DNA of 64,000 bases from Halocafeteria seosinensis (Eukaryota; Sar; Bigyra; Bicosoecida), in the NCBI GenBank assembly GCA_001687465.1, contig LVLI01000176.1:62001-126000 (forward strand). The letters run 5' to 3'. The stretch's first letter is position 1. Every line of letters begins with the position of its first letter. Below are positions 42,351 through 54,490 of the stretch, in pieces. The position numbers were made by a program, and so were the translations under genes. The notes beneath the pieces are model-generated. The model was not told the DNA's origin and searched no databases. It worked only from the letters and a program-made list of their open reading frames with translations.

Positions 42351-42836
42351 CTCTTACGTAGTGACCCGTTGCTCACCGCTGAATGCCACTTCACTTGACG
42401 CGCTAAAGTACACCTTTTGGAAGGCCGGTATATATCGTCATGCGAATGAACTAACAGCTACCATAAATCTTTCGTCCTAGTAGAGTGCGCAAAAGTTGTC
42501 CTCCTTAAATATTGAGTTCTTATTGTCTTACTCGGGGGTAGCAGGTCAAATTGATCACTTCTGTGGACAAGAGCTTTTTGCTTGCCAAACATACGCTTCA
42601 AAACTCACCGGATAATTCTATCCTACCTATATACATAAACTTCGTGCACATGTCTGATTACAAGTGAGAGATGAAGGATGAACGCGCACTTCCTTACTGG
42701 AGGCAGTCTGGAGCGATCGAAGAAGACATTCTTTTCATTCACTTACCGAGGCAAAATTCAAATACTCCAGGTTCCTTCATTCAATTCATTTTCCACTCCA
42801 TTGTGAGCGTTTCCTAGTCTAGAAGTGTTCCTCTTT
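42351..42836. promoter_or_regulatory. Divergent intergenic region between glycosyltransferase and CEP44 genes
   Basis: The two genes start facing away from each other, so both promoters must lie here. No coding frame seen. Confidence 0.35.
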
Positions 42837-44300
42837 ATGTATCAACCATTGATCGCCATGGAATCGATCTCGGCGCGGGTGTACAGCCACTATAAAGCCG
42901 TGGAGCGCGCGGCACGACGCGCTGGTATGGTTCAAAACGACCGTCGCGCTCCGTGGAATTCGTCCGAGAGGTACGCCATGCACATACGGTGCCCCAGCTG
43001 AATGACTACCAGGCTGCATTGTAAATATGTAGTCCTTTGGTCAACGTGATTTCTGTATGCTGTACGCAGATACGTAGGAGGAGACCCGGAAGCGTTCACG
43101 GAACTTTTACAATGGACCTTAACGGAAAGTGATCCCAAGATTGCAAAACTAGTGTGGCAACATGTACGTAGGCTTCGGCGAATGGTACTGGTCCAGTGCT
43201 TGTCAATGATGTGGGGATGAGGTTGGATCTCGGTGCAGGGATATCTGCTTCACAGAGCTCGGTACTCGCAGAGCCTTATAATCGAGTTATTTAGAGCCAT
43301 TGAAGAAATATTCGGTCTCAACAACACTCTAAGTGTGGGGCAATTTTGTAGCACAGGTTACACAGAAGTGAAGTTATCTTACATTCACCAAGTACGTTCC
43401 AAACTGGGCTATCTATCCGTCGCCTTCTTAAGTTCCGAAGGGTCCATTTGAATATCGCAGGTTCTGAACCACTGCGCTAAAAGAACTGCTTCCACGGGTA
43501 AGCCGAACGTAAAGGCACGGGTTACGTCTAGGCATAAGGAAATAAACAAGAAAGAACAAAACCAAAAGTCCAATGTTGCTAAGAGCACCAACAGAAACCA
43601 AACTCCGGAGGCGCCACAACAAGAATCGAAAACGAGGCTTCGGAAAGTGAAAGGACCCCAGCAACCGCGCTATCCGGAAAGAGCAGAGTTCAAACATGGA
43701 GAGTATGCCATTGGGTTTGGAGCATCACATCAAGGGGATGATCGGTTAGCAAGCATCTGCAGACCGCCTCTAACCCGCCCACATTTTCAACCCACTTACG
43801 ACATAGACCCTGCTTTCCTTCAGGCCCTAGAGTATATCGCCAGTATTAGTGATGCTGGAATTGAAGATGTGCGAAAAGGTATTCAGCAAACCCGAGAACG
43901 GATGGGTTCTAAAGTATCGTCGAGTAAAAACGTTCAAAGTGATATGCCCATCGGGGGTAATCAAGCGAAAGATGTGGATGCGTTGGTCCCTCATCCCAAG
44001 AACCTTGCAGGCGAACCCCTTATTCGGGAAATGCCATTACTTTTGGTGCATTGGAAAAATACCATGATGCAGATGGCAGAGCAAGTGGAGAGAGAATGCA
44101 AGGCGAAGTTGAATAAAATAGAATTCAACGTCAACTGCCTTCATCACCGTTTGAACGCCAGCCGGTCACCTCTGCCGCAGAAGAAGAAGCGAAAAACTAG
44201 AAGAGAAGCTACTACATCAACTGACGTTTTCCTTAAACCTTCGAAATCCAATGTATATTTGAGTTGGATGGACAGTATTATCGATAGTACTATCATATAA
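42837..44300 (+). CDS. CEP44: CEP44-like centriolar protein
   Basis: Exons 42837-42970, 43070-43163, 43239-43391 and 43461-44300 join in phase to give 406 residues, close to human CEP44 (about 390). The first about 130 residues follow the CEP44 N-terminal domain: VGGDPEAFTELLQWTLTESD, then IIELFRAIEEIFGLNNTLSV, GQFCSTGYTEVKLSYIHQVL and NHCAKR. The remainder is basic and disordered, with a short helix MPLLLVHWKNTMMQMAEQVE and a KKKRKTRR patch. CEP44 binds microtubules at the centriole lumen and supports centriole-to-centrosome conversion. Its presence suggests the organism builds centrioles or basal bodies. Family assignment is from remembered domain pattern. Confidence 0.75.
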
Positions 44301-44331
44301 ATCGATGCAGGGTCGCTTTACTTGGGCGTAC

Positions 44332-46814
44332 CTATACTGCGCATAGATGGGTCACATATTCCTGAATAAGGTCGTTGATCTCTTTCCCTTGGTGGGTCTC
44401 GAAGTAGCACTTCTCTTGAGTGAAAAGATCTCCTACGTGCATAACGAACGAGCTTGAACTATGACCCCAAGTCGGCACTCTCGAGTAAGCGTATTCCGAT
44501 TTGATCTCCCTTGTCTCTGGGTCCAACATGAGTATCCCTTTTGGATTAACAGCCAGGAAAACAGGAGATGGCAAATCCGGCATATTCTGAGGTTCTACGG
44601 AGAAGAATGAAGAGCCATATATCTTCCAGTCTTTGACAATTTTCAAGTATTCAAACATTGCTTGAGCAACACTCTTTCCTTTATGGTTTTGTTCTCTTTG
44701 CGAGACAATGGCCTTAGCAATAGAAGTTATTTTCTTTGGTCCTTCAAGAAGGATACGTTTCGGGATATATCGCCCGAGCTGGCTGTGATCCAATTCTGGA
44801 TATTCGTCTCCGAAATCTACCTGCTGCTGAAGTGCTGCCAGTTCGATTATGCTCTGTTCAGAGCACGGGTATCGACCGATTACAATGTCATAAGTAGCTT
44901 GGAAGTACAGTTCACGATGAGCGTACACATCATCCGGGGGAGGCTCAAGATACAGTACTACTTTGTAAACCAATCGGTTCAGATTGCGTGGATCTCGCAA
45001 ATCATCTTGACTTTGTTCCTCTGAGATTCGTTGCCAGTACGACAGCAGATCCAGTACGGAGTCTTTGGGTTCAAGCGCTCTTTCTTGGGACTCTGCGAAG
45101 GCAAAGATGTGAGATTTTAATGTGAAACAGCGATTCTACATGATTGTTACATACCCGGCAATGCTCCCGCTGGCGCTCCTTTCTTTGGTTGTGAAGGCGA
45201 CATCTCGTAAACGGAGAAAATGTTTGCCGTTTTAATTCCCAGGAGATGAGCCATCATTTCGTTCAGATATTTTGCAGTCATCCAACTTGTAACAGGCACA
45301 GTATCGAAACTTCCGTCCATGTGGTACACTCGCATAAGCACCGGGTCCATTTGCTTACAAGCATCAATTTCACATGCGGAGGGTATCTCCTTTCGAACAT
45401 CGAGAGAAATTGATTTATCGATCCGTGCTAACGAGTACCGCGCATACTCACGGATTCTCGGATTGCTTTCAGATTTCTGGTGCTCATGGCAGAAGGACAT
45501 AATGAAAGGCTGAAAGCTGCTACTTGGGGGAAATACCCCACTGCAAAGACCTAAGAGCTGCCAACCTTTAATAGTCGATTCTTCGTTCGGGTTGTTGGTC
45601 ATTTGTTTGACTAACTGGCAATAAACCTCATCACGCAGTTCCTCAGGGGCATTCAAGCAAGTCTTCAATAGTTTTTCGGCGTGGCCTCCATCTTCCTGAC
45701 AACTTGATGAAACATGAATACTATTATATGAACAGATAAAGTAATTATGACTAGTCAAGTTCTCACTTTTCTTGTTTGTCTGTCTCCCATAAAGCCAGTA
45801 ATATTACGGAAGCACTGAATTGCTGTGGTCTCTAAATCTTTAGCAGGCATCTTGCGCAGGGAGGTCTTAATAATATCAGCTTTCCATGAGAGAATTTTTT
45901 CCACTGTTGTACGCTTGCCGAACATTCCTTTCCGATTCAGGTTCAAGTACTCATCGGCGTACTCATCCATACTTCTGACCTGGAAATCCGGCTGGTTTGC
46001 ATTTAGAGATATGAACTCGGTAAGAGACCTGATCACACATCATTGAACATACAGCTATATCATGACGTATAAACAGGGTACTGGGAGCAAACCACGTTAC
46101 CTGGAATATTGGTTATCCTCCTCCTCTTTCTTAGAGCTTACGGCAAGTTTCTTAGCGTCGACTTCCGCCTTCTTCTTTTCCGATACGTCGGCAAGCTGCG
46201 ATATTTTGGAAAATTTCGAGGCCCGATCAAGGATGTTTTTCTGAGCTGTAGGAATCAAAGAGTTTATAAGTGTCTTCCAATGGCCTAGACATGTCTCCTC
46301 CGTGAGTTCCTTTGATTCTGCAATAGGAGCTTCAGTTGCAGTTCCTTGGGACGGAGTTGCTAAAGGCGACCCTGTCCCTGTGGAGCTTGCTGACGCCATC
46401 ACAGGTTGTGCTTCTTGCCACTCGGTAGGAGGATCCCATTGAGTTTCACTCGTTTCACTGTTCACGTAGTAAGTGCTCTTGTTTGCAGCATCGTAAGCCT
46501 TAATCCAGGGGCCTTGCTGCTCGAGAACCTGAGGTCCGCCTGCTTCCGCTTCTTCCTCATTCGCTTTCACTCTGTCTCATGTGAGCAATTTCCAAAGGTT
46601 ATCAAAATAAAGTGAATTCCACATCTTTTTTTAACCGATAGTACGACAGCTAGACACAGTACATCTGTCTTAAATGTAGGAGAAAGAGAACTTACAGGTC
46701 CGCCGGATATTCCCATGAGGTCTCTCCTGTGACCGGGTTTGCGTAATATGTTTCCCCACTGCCTGGGTCCACAGCGGCGAGCCAATCACCCCCGATAGGC
46801 GTTGGTTCCGACAT
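44332..46814 (-). CDS. Motorless WW-WW-MyTH4-FERM protein
   Basis: Exons 46814-46696, 46571-46101, 46028-45767, 45695-45155 and 45092-44332 join in phase to give 717 residues. The first WW domain is DWLAAVDPGSGETYYANPVT with GETSWEYP (about residues 10-38). The second is PWIKAYDAANKSTYYVNSET followed by SETQWDPP (about 58-88). The MyTH4 domain spans about 195-410 (TTAIQCFRNITGFMGDRQ, then LRDEVYCQLVKQMTNNP, KGWQLLGLC). FERM follows from about 415 to the end, with VPVTSWMTAKYLNEMMAHLL, HRELYFQATYDIVIGRYPCS and VFLAVNPKGILMLDPE. MyTH4-FERM modules bind microtubules and membrane-protein tails, usually on myosin or kinesin. No motor domain exists in or near this gene; it begins 12 residues before the first WW domain. 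Confidence 0.85.
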
Positions 46815-47380
46815 TGTCCTTTGAAAGCTACGAGAATAGAACAAGTGGCAATGTATTACGTAGAAAAGCCTTGACTTCTACGCTGTCGGACCGTTCAGCT
46901 GGACTATACACAGTCTCCAGAGACGTAAATTTATTCTTAAACGTATTCAAGGTGTCGCTACCTCGGAATAACAAAATCAATACACTGTGTAACTGGGTAA
47001 ATGGATGCATCCAAGGTTTGTACCCGTATGTGGACTGCAACGAAATGTAGCCGTTGTAGGTTAACTTGTAACGGACCAGATGACGTTGAAGTTAAGTGGG
47101 AATCTCGCAAGTATTTCAAACTTGTCAGAACAGAATCATTGTCAGAATGAGACATGGAAATGCTGACTTCAAAGGAGTAAGGATGAAGGACCGGAAGGCT
47201 ATCTGTCTTGGCAACTGTAACTATTAATCTAGTATGGCGTATGAAGAAGTGCGCTACATACAACATGGTTACAGTAGTGTGGCCTTAACTATGTTGTTCG
47301 TGAGGCCCTTCATTTGGTCAAGCATCCTCCCGTTGTAGGAAGCCTGGCCGGCAGCAGTCTAATCTATCGTGAGAGCGAAG
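46815..47380. other. Gene-free region
   Basis: Promoter side of the MyTH4-FERM gene and 3' flank of the next minus-strand gene. Small frames on both strands show no features. Confidence 0.4.
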
Positions 47381-50300
47381 CTACCTCCTACTCCCCCATT
47401 CCACTAACAGTGGAAGAATTTTTTCGCCATCTTTTTGGGTGACAAGTAGCGTTGGAATTCTGGCAAATTTCCATTTTGCAGGGTCATCTGACAGGCCGAA
47501 CCCTTGACCCTTGTCTTTTCTGGATCCCGGAACGCAGCCCTCAGTGAAGCCCTTAGAACTACAAGCACCCGAATCATCTATGATTATTGCAGCTAACGCT
47601 CCCATTTCTGCAGCTGTTTTTACTTTTTGCCACAATGGTATTTCACCTCTCCTAAAGACTACGATGCGGTTCTTTAATGCGTAGTAGTTCAGTAGCCCCT
47701 TTGACTCCCATTTGCCCTCACGCTTTCGAGACGGCGGCCCAAAGAGAGGAAAGGAACCCACCATTTCTGCTCTGACGTCGTAGAGTCGAGGACTAAAGTG
47801 GCTAGCCCATGCCTCTATCACAGTGCGTTGCCCTCCATCATGTAGGATGAGCATCTCCGTTTCGTCTGATACAGTTGCCACAGCTCCTGTACAAGGTTGC
47901 GCAATATCTGGGTGGGGCTGCAACAGCTCATGAATTCTTTCGACGTTGGAATCCATAGGGGTCTTGGAGTTTGGAAGTAGTGGAATTCCTAATTCGAGAG
48001 CTGCTCCGCTTCCATCGAGCCCAGAGGCATTGATCAGGTTCTCTATAAACGCCGTCTCAGACAGTTCCTTCGGTATGGTGTCCCTCCCTTTATCTCGGAT
48101 TATGCAGACTGCATGTAGCAATGACAACACATCGGAATTTTTGCGATGTAGTGGCAAGCTGACTCCCATCCTATCACTTGTACTCTCAGAAGACGTAGCG
48201 CAAATATCTTTAGGGTGAAAAGTGACGTCCGAAACACTGTTGCGTCTCAAAGTGTCCGCACCTTGCCATTGGCGTTTTCTATTCCGACGGAGGCGTCTTG
48301 CCAGATCGAGAGACTCCTTGTACCTCCAAGTATGTTCTTCCATTTGGAGATGTGTTGCAGGCAGGACTCCGTATTCGTTGCTGTATGGAGGAACAGCGAT
48401 GACTAGCTAAGCTTACAAGATACTCCTTATTGATACTAAACGTACTGGTTATGGTCAGGAACTGTGCCACGTCCTGTTACTGTAGGCCTAGCCGTTCGGG
48501 CTGCAGACGAACCAATCAAGACTTAGGTTACAATGTGAAAAATCCTACATATTAGAGCAAAGCGCGGTGTCTTACATTGTCTCCCTTTAGTGACTGTGAC
48601 CATGGAATCACCCCAGTCTCCTGGGCCAGCCTCAGTTATGCCACTGACAGTAGCTCGATATGATGCAGGAATTAGTCCTCGGATGATACCGGAGTTTGAG
48701 TTCCCAGGTAGTAAAACACTTTTAAACCACGCTTCGGATCCGTCTTGGTATTGTTGAAAGAGGTTAACGAGGTACGCTAGAACTCTTGCTCCTCCATCTT
48801 GATGGGGGGCTTTCCAAGACACTGTGAGTGCGCATGGACCCTCTGATGCTAGACTGATGCTTGTTGGGGCAGACGCAGGGGCAAGAGGCGAGGTGTATAT
48901 AGGCGGGGTACTTTCCGAGAAAGAAGTTATACCTCCAGACGAGATCGCAGCTACTCTGATAAGGTAGCCTGTTGCTGCCTTCAGATTCCCAATCTTGATG
49001 CAGGGGAATTGTACCCCGTTTCTTCTACAATCGTCTTTAAGTAAATCGCTCCCGACTGGAATAAAGGTGATATCCTTGGCGTTGTAAAATGCAGCCATTC
49101 GGTCTAAATATGTCATGGAGGCCTGTACGTCACCTACAAACTTATTATTGCGGCTGTATTGCAGTAGAGAGTCTTGAATCGATCTTAGCATTTGTTCTTG
49201 AGATAAGCGTCGTGAATCCACAGAGCTTTCTACTTCCTGAACCAGTGCAACATAGCCGAGAATTGGGATTTTCCCATGGGCAGCTGTAGACGCCCGATTA
49301 TCGTTCAGGGGGGTTCTGTGTACCGTCCCGTGCAGCGGGTGCCAGATGACTGTAATCTGGCTTTGAGAGCTACCGATGGGGAGGACTTGTTCAGGACTTG
49401 GGAGTGTCAACTGGTGCATCAACTTGGTCCATTCAAGCTTCCCGTATTTTGAGTCAAATTTATTTGTAGAAAGCTGTCTTAAGCTATCCCTGTTCGCCGT
49501 CGGCGTCTCACTATCTCGTTCCACTTCCTCTTTCTGTACTCTCCTCCGTCTCCTTCTTTCCGCCTTAAGGGCTGCAGCTCCCAAGGGCACAGTCTTCTTT
49601 CCTTGGTGGAGACCGTCCTGTCTCAGCTCCCCTACACGTTTCTTTTTTGTCCAAGTTTCCAACGTCATACTCTCGGGATGTTGCTCTATGGTTGTGTTCC
49701 CGTGACTTTCGATTTTTGCCAGAAGTTTTCTTGCAGCTCTTGATCCGTGAGACAAGTGGCCCAAGTGGCTTTTGGCAACATTCGCATTGGACGGATCGAG
49801 AAAAGCATGGAGTAATAGAGACCCTTCGAGGTTGTAATCAGTTCCTACGTTATTCCAGGCATACGCATAGCCAGAAGGGATGAACACAGTTTGATTGGGA
49901 TAGACACGTCCACGCAAAGGATTACTCAACAGGATTGTAGGGTAGTGATAAACATGCTCCATTTTGGCCGGAGACGACAGCTGCTTCATCATGCGAACAA
50001 TCCTTCTGAACGAAATTATTCCACTCAGGGAAGCATTTTTTTTGCCGGTTCCACATTGCCTGTTTTCCAATTTAACCTTCATTCTCTCAACGCTCATGTT
50101 GCGCAATTCCGGAACCAGAGATTCGCAGTTACTTTCCATTAGGCTTCTTATGACGTTCCGGTGAATATCGCTGTTTCTCTGGACCGCTGTGCTCTTAAGC
50201 AGGCGATAAACGGGGATGGCGACCTCTGGAAGATCTGCCCAAAACTGATGCTCTACAGGTATCTGGGGAAAACTCACCTCGATATCCTTCAAGTTTTCCT

Positions 50301-51591
50301 CGGACGTATCATGCCCCTCAAGCAAATGTCGCAGCGTTTCGTTTAGAATGGAGGTATGCTCTTGATGCTGCCCTGAGACACCTCCGTGATAACTGGGATA
50401 CAGCATATCCGTTTCCTCCAAAGGGAACATCGTCAACTGGATTTCGCGAAGGGGAGTGATCAAAGTATGCATTCCAAGTGGACTGACTTGTACAATTCCT
50501 TTCGAAGATCTCAGCACCCTAGGGTAGGAAGTAGCCAGTGAATTAAGACCTAAACTTTCCGTTTTTCGCGGACGAGAGAGTTGAGGCCGCGCTGGCCAGC
50601 ACTCGTCTTCTGATTCTGGGAGCATCATATGAGATCGTGCACACTCATAGCCGGTGAAGCCATCTGCGTATATTTCTGTATCGATTAACTCTTCAAAACT
50701 ATCTTCATCTTGTCCATTCTTGTCATCCAGCTTCACATCTAAGTCGTACGCATTCACAGCGAGGCGTGGAATTTTGACAGACTTTTGCAAAAACTGCCCA
50801 CACAAGGAACTCTTATTTAACTCTGATACCGCGCATCCTCCTTCACCACACGACTTTAATTCTTCTCGAAGAGCCGTCTCAAGGTCCTCGTTCTGGCTCC
50901 ATTGAGACCATTGAGCTTCGAGCTCGCTCCAGTGAGAATTCTGGTGCTGAATCAGGTGAGGAGTATTGCGCAGGGCGTACTCTGTGAACCAGCGGTCGTA
51001 TGCCAAAGAGCTGTCGTCGACGGCTGCTAACAAATTCAGCGGCTTATGAGGTACTCTTGTAGATTCCCTTATGCGTTCGATTCTTTCTGCCTCTGACTGC
51101 TCTCCTTCGGAGCTTTTCAAGAGAGCATTCATATCCATACTAACTCGGGAAGCAACTCTAGTAACCTCCTCCGATGTTTGTCTCATTCTGTCCCATCTTG
51201 CTTGGGAGGCTGCTCGAAGTTTTACAATTTGCAGCAAAGAATGCTCATACTCATCGCAGTAGTTTCTGTCAAATATAAACGAAGTCTCATCCTCGCGATC
51301 ATTGTTGGCCGCCCAAGAAGTCGGACTATCATAGCACTGACTAACGAGCGATACCACTTGTGTGTACGCTGCATTCAATCTTTCCAACTCCTTTTTAGCA
51401 TTTTTACGGAAACTTGGGACATTTTGTAAGTGGTTAAGCACTCTGGTGATGTTGGAAAACTCATTCCCTGGATTTGAATCCCGGTACGTCGCATTGATTC
51501 TACTTGCTGAATCCTCAACCCCGACGCCGGCGGTTGCCAGCAGGAGTAGGAGTATCAATATCATGCTCAATGGGCAGAAAAGTCTGTCCAT
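47381..51591 (-). CDS. Secreted cupin/JmjC-like - FN3 - PA domain protein
   Basis: Exons 51591-48576, 48500-48446 and 48380-47381 have lengths 3016, 55 and 1000 nt that splice in frame to 1356 residues. A signal peptide (LSMILILLLLLATAGVGV) starts the protein. Residues about 195-600 look like a cupin_8/JmjC fold: WFTEYALRNTPHLIQH, LREIQLTMFPLEETDMLYP, then VFIPSGYAYAWNNVG and LLLHAFLDPSN. The usual iron ligands HxD...H are not seen (MHTL and YAYAW instead), suggesting a non-catalytic domain. A basic linker (RRRRRVQKEE) follows, then fibronectin III repeats around 740-1005 (CALTVSWKAPHQDGG). After the two short introns a PA domain occupies about 1225-1345 (NRIVVFRRGEIPLWQKVKTA, ALAAIIIDD, IPTLLVTQKDG). 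Likely luminal ER or extracellular; function unknown. Confidence 0.78.
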
Positions 51592-51968
51592 TGTCTGATT
51601 TCTTCTTCCTTCAATGCTCCATTCGGTTCATCATCGGGCTGATGCGTTGTGCAACGTGACACAGAACTCTCCACCACGTTCATAGCTGACGTCCGGCAGC
51701 TGTTCCAACCTGCGATGTTTCCAACCGCATTCCTACTACTTGTTTCAGATTTCTGCGTTTGCTTATCAGGACGTTTGGGTCTACAGCGATTTGCTCAAGC
51801 GCTATTTCCTATTTCACTACGAGTCAGAAAAGTTTGTCGTTCTAAACTTCAACTTCAACGTGATGCGAATTTGGGAAGTGACTCAATGGCATATCGTGGT
51901 GATTGTCGGTCCATACATGCTTTGTAGATTTAGTTTCTAGTCACTATTGAGCTCTTTTTGAACCCGAT
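51592..51968. promoter_or_regulatory. Divergent intergenic region
   Basis: Lies between two genes that start in opposite directions. The plus-strand open frames here (e.g. 51740-51940, VYSDLLKRYFLFHYESEKF) look slightly protein-like but have no partner exon I can support. Confidence 0.3.
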
Positions 51969-53365
51969 ATGGCACTTGAAACCCCGACGATGAACGAGCA
52001 ACTGGTCGACGACTTCCTGCAGCAAGCTGGAGATAGGTCGTCTAACTCCGTCACAATATTGTTTCAGAGCGCAATAAAGGAGTTAGATGCGCTCAAGGAA
52101 GCACTCACGGTGGCAGCTTCTCCGGACAAGCCGAGTCAGCCGCGAGAAAAAGTTGAGCAGTACATTCGGAGCCGAGCGCAAGTGATTGACCGGGAAATGT
52201 CGAAGTGTGCGGTGATTTTCGGAAGCTCTGGCAACGCTATCGACTACAATAGCATACAGCACGCCGTCGAAGGAGTGTATGTGGATGCATAGACTATGCA
52301 TTAGTTCCCTCGAATGCCTGTTGTTCATTTGTCCTTCTTGACGTCACCCGTGCAGTTTAGAACCAAGTAGACAAATCGTAGCGGCTACGCAGCTCTATCT
52401 GAGATATTTTGGTGAGCCAATGAAGACGGCCGTCACAAGGGCATTGAAAGATATCCTGGAAGCTTCCAAAGGGTCTTTATCGCAATGTGTCATGGAGCAC
52501 TGGGAGAAACTGAAAGACTCGACATCTTCAGTGGAGGACCTTTCCCTCACTGTGAGTCCACTGCAGAAACAGCTGATTGGCCGCATGAGAGAACTATTCG
52601 AACGTGTATCCAAACTACCCCGGTGCGACTCGGAGGCATTACAGTCCTCAGTTAAAAAGGTACGAAGTAAGGGTTTGGATGCTTTACATTGAGCTGAGAA
52701 GACAAGAAATTCTGTGTCGCCTACAGTTGGCAAACGTTGTTTCAGACTCAATGAAAGAGATCAGAGAGTCGCTTCCGGAGAGACCATCAGAAGAAAATAT
52801 TGCAGAGCAGGAAGAGAATCCCCAGGAAGGCGCAAACGAAAGACATCCGGAGAGCGAAGAAGAGGATATCGATGACTTTGAAGACGATGACAAAGTGAAC
52901 CTATCCCATAGAGAAGTGGCAGTATCGTATGAGTGTGTGGACATGTTGAATGATGTGCTATCGCTGTTGCTCAATTGCATAAGCTCCCTACGCTCCGCTA
53001 CGAAGGAATGGCAAAGAATAACTTCTATTATCGAGGGCACCAGCGACCCGTCCACTGTCCACGAAGAAATCCAAGCGAAATTTTCCGAAGACTACAAATG
53101 GTTAAGGGCAACGGAAGAAATGCTGCCTCGATTGGAGGACGCTGTCGTTGACTTCGCATACGCAGCTGATAATCTCGAAGAAGTCTCGAACAATGCGAAA
53201 CAACTGAAGTCCCAGGCTGAAGAGATTATCTCCTTATGGGAACACTACTACGACGCAGGAGGAGAGCATATGCTTTTGGCTAAGCTCTCCATAAGCAATG
53301 AAAAATTGGAGGAGTTGAAACAAAACATTGAGGGACGGCTCTCCTCCATCGAGAAGTATCTGTGA
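51969..53365 (+). CDS. Helical protein, weakly CCNDBP1 (GCIP)-like
   Basis: Exons 51969-52276, 52356-52659 and 52694-53365 join in phase to give 427 residues. The protein is alpha-helical throughout: SVTILFQSAIKELDALKEAL, QIVAATQLYLRYFGEP, then a very acidic loop (EEEDIDDFEDDD, near residue 265), and two long C-terminal helices (MLLAKLSISNEKLEELKQNI). The alternation resembles cyclin-D1-binding protein 1, which has a helical bundle and an acidic region, but no motif is decisive. The second intron, 52660-52693, is only 34 nt; without it the frame stops at a TGA 11 codons on. No signal peptide or membrane helix. It may instead be a vinculin-like or tubulin-complex protein. Confidence 0.65.
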
Positions 53366-53385
53366 GGTAAGTTTTGCTGATGCGT

Positions 53386-54464
53386 TCAAAACTTGTCGCT
53401 CATATCTACATCTGGCTCAAGTTCTTTCACCCGAAAGATGTATCCATCGGGATGTTCAAAGAGGAAATCTATATCTAATGGATCCAAGTTGACAGGCTCA
53501 GTCTCCAGCCCCAGGTCTCGAAAGAAGTCAAATGCTGTTCGCAGGTTTGGCACCGAAAATGTGAGAACTGCACCAGAGTTTAATTGAGGTATCTCGGCCT
53601 CCGGATATTCGTAGAGTAGCAGCTCTGCAAGCCAGTGACGTGAACAGCTGGAAATCTGTTGCAACGCAAGGCGAAAAATGACAGAGAACTCACGGGCATT
53701 CAATGGGTCCCCATAATTTAGCAAGGCCATATTCTTGGCGTGCTGAATCGCATCATTGTTGCTCGGTGTAGAATCGTTTTCATCCTGGAGCAGCATCCTC
53801 GGCGCTTGCCATACAGGATCTGCACTGGTGCTGACCGGCTGTTTTTGCATCCCTAGTGGTCCTTCGAATATGCTGAGCGATTTTTCCAGATCTGTGACAC
53901 CCAAGACTATTCCAAGAATGGGGTTCCTACTGAACTTGTGTAGAGCACATAGTGTATTCCCGGACGCATCTGCGAGTAGACTTCCTGTTATGTGCTCTGA
54001 GATCTCCACCGATTTCTTATCTGCGTTTTCCCCCACGTTGTTCCAGATGCACAAAGACAAACATGCACACGAGATTAAACAGTCCTCTACATACAAATGA
54101 TACCTCTCCTGCGTGACGCATTCCATACTGTGGTCTTCAAATTCGAAGTCGTAGCTAGTATAGCGGGGAGGGAAGCTTGAGTACTTCCAGCTGCCTGTTT
54201 GGATTCCTCCTCCTCAGTCTCGTGTAAGCCAGGTTGAATAGCAATGTTGATTCCTCCTCGTACTCCAAACACGTGCCCCTTGTCTGTGGTGGAGGATTTA
54301 GACTCCAGATTGAAACAGTCTCGATAGAATTGGACGGCCTTCTGCACGGGCTGTCGACAGGGAAGTGTAATTTGGTCAATGCGCCCTGGAACAGCTGCAA
54401 ATTGTTGGTTTGATGAGGAGGAGGACATACATCGCCGTCCTCCGTTAAGTAATGCTCGTCTCAT
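53386..54464 (-). CDS. Two-domain VOC (glyoxalase/bleomycin-resistance fold) protein, GLOD4-like
   Basis: Exons 54464-54104 and 54020-53386 join in phase to give 331 residues. The N-terminus (MRRALLNGGRRCMSSSSSNQ) resembles a mitochondrial presequence. A first VOC module begins at RIDQITLPCRQPVQKAVQFY and includes VFGVRGGINIAIQPG. A second contains NPILGIVLGVTDLEKSLSIF, VLTFSVPNLRTAFDFFRDLG and ends DIDFLFEHPDGYIFRVKELE. Two tandem VOC modules of this size recall GLOD4, a poorly characterised glyoxalase-like protein. The metal-binding His/Glu set of true glyoxalase I is not evident. It begins 26 bp from the divergent gene at 54491. Confidence 0.7.
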
Positions 54465-54490
54465 GATGATACTTAAGTTTTCTCTACAAA
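54465..54490. promoter_or_regulatory. 26-bp divergent intergenic space (bidirectional promoter)
   Basis: The ATG of the VOC gene (54464, minus) and the ATG of the small membrane-protein gene (54491, plus) are separated by only 26 bp, so promoter elements must lie within one or both coding regions or be extremely compact. Confidence 0.6.

Noticed and set aside
47381-48343. PA-domain protein as a separate 320-residue gene
   Set aside because: The frame continues upstream of its ATG into a good acceptor, and exon phases connect it precisely to the long upstream ORF.
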